Shown here piece after piece: positions 60,874 through 64,000 of a stretch of DNA of 64,000 bases. The translations under genes and the position numbers were made by a program. The notes under the pieces were generated by a model that had not been told where the DNA came from, ran no database searches, and saw only the letters and a program-made list of their open reading frames with translations. Every line of letters starts with the position of its first letter. Position 1 is the first letter of the stretch. The DNA comes from Lentzea sp. NBRC 102530 (GTDB taxonomy: Bacteria; Actinomycetota; Actinomycetes; Mycobacteriales; Pseudonocardiaceae), in NCBI RefSeq assembly GCF_030269365.1, contig NZ_BSTF01000002.1, positions 124,001 through 188,000 on the forward strand. Direction: 5' to 3'.

Positions 60874-63177
60874 TCACGGGCGCAGCGTCACCGACTGACC
60901 CTTGTGCAGCTTGACCTTCTTCTTCCAGTTCCCGAAGCGGACCTCGGTCTCCGTGCCACCGACGCTGCGCACGGTCACACTGGTGACCTTGCCGTCCTTC
61001 CACGTCAGGTCGACGCTGAAGCCGCCGCGCGCGCCGATCCCGGTCACCGAACCGGTCTTCCACGCCTTCGGCAGCGCGGGCAGCAGTTCGATCACGCCGG
61101 GACGGCCGTAGAGCAGCATCTCCAGCATGGCGGCCGGAGCGCCCAGGTTCGCGTCGATCTGGAAGATCGAACGGTCGCCGAAGCTGTACATGTCGAAGAA
61201 GTTCGGCGCCGTGCCGTTCGCGTGGTCGATCGACGGCCGGATGACCTTCCCGATCAGCTCGTACGACCGGTCGGCGTCCTTCAGCCGGGCCCAGCAGGCC
61301 GCGCGCCACGCGAGTCCCCAGCCGAAGCTCTCCATGCCGCGCGTGATCAGGTGCTGCTTCACGCCGTCGAGGATCGCGGCGGGGGAGTCGTCGCGGTTGA
61401 TGCGGTCACCGGGGAAGAACCCGACGAGCGGGGACAGGTGCCGGTGCGTGGTCTCGCCGAGGTCGTCGGGCGACATCCACTCCTGCAGCATGCCGGTCTT
61501 CGGGCTGACGACCGGCAGGTAGAGCTTGTCGCGCAACGCCGACATCCTGCGTCCGTACGCCTGGTCGCGGCGCAGCACGTCGGTCGCGGCCCGATACGTG
61601 CCGAACAGGTGGTGCACCAGTTCCTGGTTGTAGGTGTTGCCGCGGGTGTCCTGCGGACCGTGCTCCGGCGACCAGTCGTGGTCGTCGACGAGGCCGTCCG
61701 GGGTCTCGACCAGGCGTGCCTCCCAGAACTCGCAGGCGCCCTTGAGCAACGGGTAGATCTTGGCCAGGTAGTCGCGGTCGAGCGTGTACTCGTAGTGCTC
61801 GTACAGCGACATGCACAGCCAGGCGTTGCCACCGGGGTGCCACCACCAGCCGCTGCCGCCGTAGATGTTGGTGGAGAAGGCGATCGCCCATCCGGCCACG
61901 CGGTTGTTGGTGTTGCGGAACCGGTTGCGCTCGTCCTGGTACACCGCCTGCGTGGTGTTCGTCCACGCCGGCAGCTGCGCGAGGCAGTAGTCCGCCAGCG
62001 CCTCGAACGTGTCCGACAGCGCGGCCCGGTCCGCGAGCCAGTAGTTCATCTGGATGTTGATGTCGGTGTGGTAGTCGCTGTACCAGTCCGGGTTGTTGTT
62101 CGACAGCCACAGACCCTGCAGGTTGATCGGCAGGTTGTCGCGCGACGCCGTGATGGCGAGGTAGCGGCCGAACTGGAGGTAGCTCGCCTCCAGCTCCGGG
62201 TCGGGCGCGTTGCTCGACGCCCTGGCCTGCAACCGGGTCCAGGTGTCCGTCGCGCGCTGGGCGTCGGTGGACCGGCCGAGGTCGACCCGCTGCCGGTCGT
62301 ACTTCTTGCGGTAGTCGGCGACGTGCGTGCGCAGCAGGGCGTCCGCCTTGGCGCGCACCTTCGCCTTCTCCAGCGCGAGCTTCGCCGGTTCCACGAGGGG
62401 ATCCATGAACCCGGTGGTGTGGTCCGGCACGTAGTTCGTGCCGCCGGAGAACACGACCACCAGGTCCGAGCAGCCCGTGAACGCCAGCTTCGCGCCGTCC
62501 ACCTCGACCGTCCCATCAGGACTGAACGCCGTGACGACACCGGCGTACGCCAGCTTGTTCGCGAATGAGCCCGTGAACACCGCCGCGGTGTGCGGCGAGT
62601 CGCCCACGGTCGGTTCGCCGTGTGCGCCGACGAGGTCGATCGTGCCGGTCTGGCTCGGGCCGACGAGGCGGACGACCACCACGTCGTCCGGGTGGCTCGA
62701 GTAGATCTCGCGGCGGTACTGCTTGCCGCCGTGCGTGTACTTCGTGGTGACGAGGCCGTTGCTCAGGTCGAGTTCGCGGCGGTAGTTCGTGGCGCCCGCG
62801 TGGCCCGGCACGTTCACGTAGAGCTTGGCCAGCATGGAGAACGTGCCGAAGCGCGTCGGGTCGTAGGGCAACTGGCCGTCGCCTTCGAGGGCGTCGTTCA
62901 GCTCGCCGGTCCACAGCGTGACGTCGGTCAGGTAGAGGAAGTCCTTCTCGACGCCACCGCCGACGAGCGCGCCGAGGCGCCCGTTGCCGATCGGGAGACC
63001 CTGCTCGATGATCTTCGCCTCGTCGGCGGGAGCGGGGTACCAGAGCGTGGTCGGATTGGCCGTGAGCGGGTTGCCGCTCGGCCGGTACGGCTCGGCGTGC
63101 GAGGTGAACGTGGGCAGGACCACGGCCCCGAGCCCCAACGCGCCGGTGGCCTTCAGAAACGTGCGACGTGAGGTCAT
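60874..63177 (-). CDS. Tat-exported GH95 alpha-L-fucosidase/galactosidase
   Basis: A 767-residue exported GH95 enzyme. The twin-arginine leader is TSRRTFLKATGALGLGAVV. The N-terminal domain has LPIGNGRLGALVGGG, and the barrel shows DINIQMNYWLAD, the acid Glu region LQEWMSPDDLGETTHRHLSP and FQIDANLGAPAAML. These replace WVGD..E and FQIDGNYG of the cytoplasmic family member at 41313, to which it is only distantly similar. It ends with a beta-sandwich (WKDGKVTSVTVRSVGG). It should take alpha-L-fucosyl or L-galactosyl side chains off polysaccharides outside the cell. A lectin-like gene lies directly upstream. Confidence 0.92.
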   Translation of the reverse strand: MTSRRTFLKATGALGLGAVVLPTFTSHAEPYRPSGNPLTANPTTLWYPAPADEAKIIEQGLPIGNGRLGALVGGGVEKDFLYLTDVTLWTGELNDALEGDGQLPYDPTRFGTFSMLAKLYVNVPGHAGATNYRRELDLSNGLVTTKYTHGGKQYRREIYSSHPDDVVVVRLVGPSQTGTIDLVGAHGEPTVGDSPHTAAVFTGSFANKLAYAGVVTAFSPDGTVEVDGAKLAFTGCSDLVVVFSGGTNYVPDHTTGFMDPLVEPAKLALEKAKVRAKADALLRTHVADYRKKYDRQRVDLGRSTDAQRATDTWTRLQARASSNAPDPELEASYLQFGRYLAITASRDNLPINLQGLWLSNNNPDWYSDYHTDINIQMNYWLADRAALSDTFEALADYCLAQLPAWTNTTQAVYQDERNRFRNTNNRVAGWAIAFSTNIYGGSGWWWHPGGNAWLCMSLYEHYEYTLDRDYLAKIYPLLKGACEFWEARLVETPDGLVDDHDWSPEHGPQDTRGNTYNQELVHHLFGTYRAATDVLRRDQAYGRRMSALRDKLYLPVVSPKTGMLQEWMSPDDLGETTHRHLSPLVGFFPGDRINRDDSPAAILDGVKQHLITRGMESFGWGLAWRAACWARLKDADRSYELIGKVIRPSIDHANGTAPNFFDMYSFGDRSIFQIDANLGAPAAMLEMLLYGRPGVIELLPALPKAWKTGSVTGIGARGGFSVDLTWKDGKVTSVTVRSVGGTETEVRFGNWKKKVKLHKGQSVTLRP

Positions 63178-63207
63178 CGTTCGTAACTCCGTGAGGTGCG
63201 TTGCGGA

Positions 63208-64000
63208 TCAGGGGGTGGGCAGGCTGGACACGTGCACGGCGTTGTCCGGTCCGCGCACCGCGACCCAGGTCGTGCCGCCGGCACCCGCGGCCGCGCCGAC
63301 CGCGCCGGTGAGCGCGTTGCTCACGAACTGGTCGCGCTTGAACCACCAGGTGCCCGCGCCGTCGACGAGGTCCTGCTGCCACAGCGTGTAGTCGCTGCCG
63401 CGCACGAACACGTTGACGCGGTCGCCGTTCGCGAGGGCCGTCGGGCTGCCGCTGATCACGCCGCCGAGCGAGGTCCAGGCGGACCAGCCGTTCGCGGTGC
63501 GCTTGCGGTACCAGGCGGAGTCGTCCTGCAGCCGGACCGTGACGAACGTGCCGGCGGACACCGTCGCGGCAGAAGGCCTGCCGTAGATCTGCTGGTTGCC
63601 GGGAGAACCGACCGAGGTCCAGGTAGCGCTGTTCCTGTCGCGCGTCCACACGCGACCGTCAGCACCGCGACCGAAGAGGCTCCAGCTGTCCGGGCTGGTG
63701 AACGCCACCGACACCGAGTCCGTCAGGCTACCGCCGAGCGAGGACCAGTTGCCCCACTTGCCGTTCGCGTAGGTCCGTTGGTACGCAACGTTGTCCGTGC
63801 CGCGCACGAACAGATCGACGCGCCCGTTCGCGCTGGCGAAAGCCGACGGCTGGCCGAGGACCCGACCGTTCTTGGGGCCACCGAGCACGACCCAGTTGCG
63901 CCACTCGCCGTTGACCATCGACCGCTGCGTGAGGCGACCGGACCTGTCGCGCGCGAACGTGGCCATCGTCCTGTCGTCCCATCGAACCAGCGCCGGGCTG
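63208..64000 (-). CDS. PLL-repeat lectin-like protein, C-terminal part
   Basis: The reading frame is open to the window edge on the minus strand, so the start is missing; at least 264 codons are present. It consists of repeated units of about 45-50 residues with W-x-x-W and G-R motifs: NGEWRNWVVLGG, DLFVRGTDNVAYQRTY, GKWGNWSSLGG, RGADGRVWTRDRN, NGWSAWTSLGG, VFVRGSDYTLWQQD. These are typical of PLL-type seven-bladed propeller lectins that bind sugars, including fucosides. It ends 31 bp before the GH95 start, so the two are probably co-transcribed. An internal ATG at 63966 is unlikely to be the real start, because LVRWDDRTMATF continues the repeat. Confidence 0.8.
   Translation of the reverse strand, partial: SPALVRWDDRTMATFARDRSGRLTQRSMVNGEWRNWVVLGGPKNGRVLGQPSAFASANGRVDLFVRGTDNVAYQRTYANGKWGNWSSLGGSLTDSVSVAFTSPDSWSLFGRGADGRVWTRDRNSATWTSVGSPGNQQIYGRPSAATVSAGTFVTVRLQDDSAWYRKRTANGWSAWTSLGGVISGSPTALANGDRVNVFVRGSDYTLWQQDLVDGAGTWWFKRDQFVSNALTGAVGAAAGAGGTTWVAVRGPDNAVHVSSLPTP

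Overview
This is about 64 kb of very GC-rich DNA with actinomycete features: GTG and TTG starts, overlapping genes, SSI, LAL and PAS-LuxR-type signals, bldA-type TTA codon rarity and many glycoside hydrolases. The gene mix suggests a filamentous member of the Pseudonocardiaceae (Lentzea/Saccharothrix/Amycolatopsis-like); the genus is an inference. There are no rRNA or tRNA genes, CRISPR arrays, insertion sequences or phage genes that I can recognise.

Region 1 (1-9589) is the right end of a modular polyketide cluster. It holds the last module of a type I PKS (DH-KR-ACP-TE), a type II thioesterase, and then a tailoring/starter cassette: acyl-CoA ligase, discrete acyltransferase, agmatinase-type amidinohydrolase and glycosyltransferase, followed by an aminoglycoside-type phosphotransferase. 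Ligase + acyltransferase + amidinohydrolase is the known signature of polyketides built on an arginine-derived 4-guanidinobutyryl starter that is later de-amidinated. Two PAS-LuxR-like boxes 21 bp apart precede the cassette.

Region 2 (9917-24759) is the most unusual part. It is a seven-gene, translationally overlapping operon around a PUFA-synthase-like (Pfa-type) iterative lipid/polyketide synthase. The first protein fuses tandem PfaD-like FMN barrels to KS-AT-ACP-ACP-KR. The second has KS-AT-DH plus a PPTase-like tail. They are followed by a free ACP, an alpha/beta hydrolase, a glycosyltransferase, a membrane-anchored zinc-ribbon methyltransferase and a galactokinase-like protein. The likely product is an undescribed glycosylated secondary lipid. 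One TTA codon and a 9-bp inverted repeat upstream suggest developmental and repressor control.

Region 3 (24737-36139) is mixed housekeeping and secreted functions: a GH3 glucosidase with CebR-like and other LacI-type operators, a small lipoprotein, TetR, a VanY-like peptidase, a subtilisin inhibitor, a Ca2+/H+ antiporter, a bicovalent FAD oxidase, a secreted lipase, a DUF3291 protein, a D-2-hydroxyacid dehydrogenase and an SRPBCC protein.

Region 4 (36301-46384) is a single sugar-utilisation operon. A perfect GntR-type palindrome precedes an enolase-superfamily dehydratase, a secreted GH27 alpha-galactosidase, two ABC permeases, a cytoplasmic GH95, a CE7 esterase, a sugar-binding lipoprotein and a GntR regulator.

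Region 5 (46385-54973) has an MFS transporter with two small alpha+beta-barrel proteins under a hairpin operator, a large LAL-type LuxR regulator on the opposite strand, a secreted protein-arginine deiminase next to a secreted M14 carboxypeptidase, and a DUF6292 protein.

Region 6 (55042-64000) is mostly on the minus strand. It holds two tandem secreted GH30 glucanases with different carbohydrate-binding tails, a divergent LacI regulator with a triple half-site operator, two paralogous leaderless membrane proteins, a Tat-exported GH95 and the end of a PLL-repeat lectin-like protein. This is a second polysaccharide-degradation locus.
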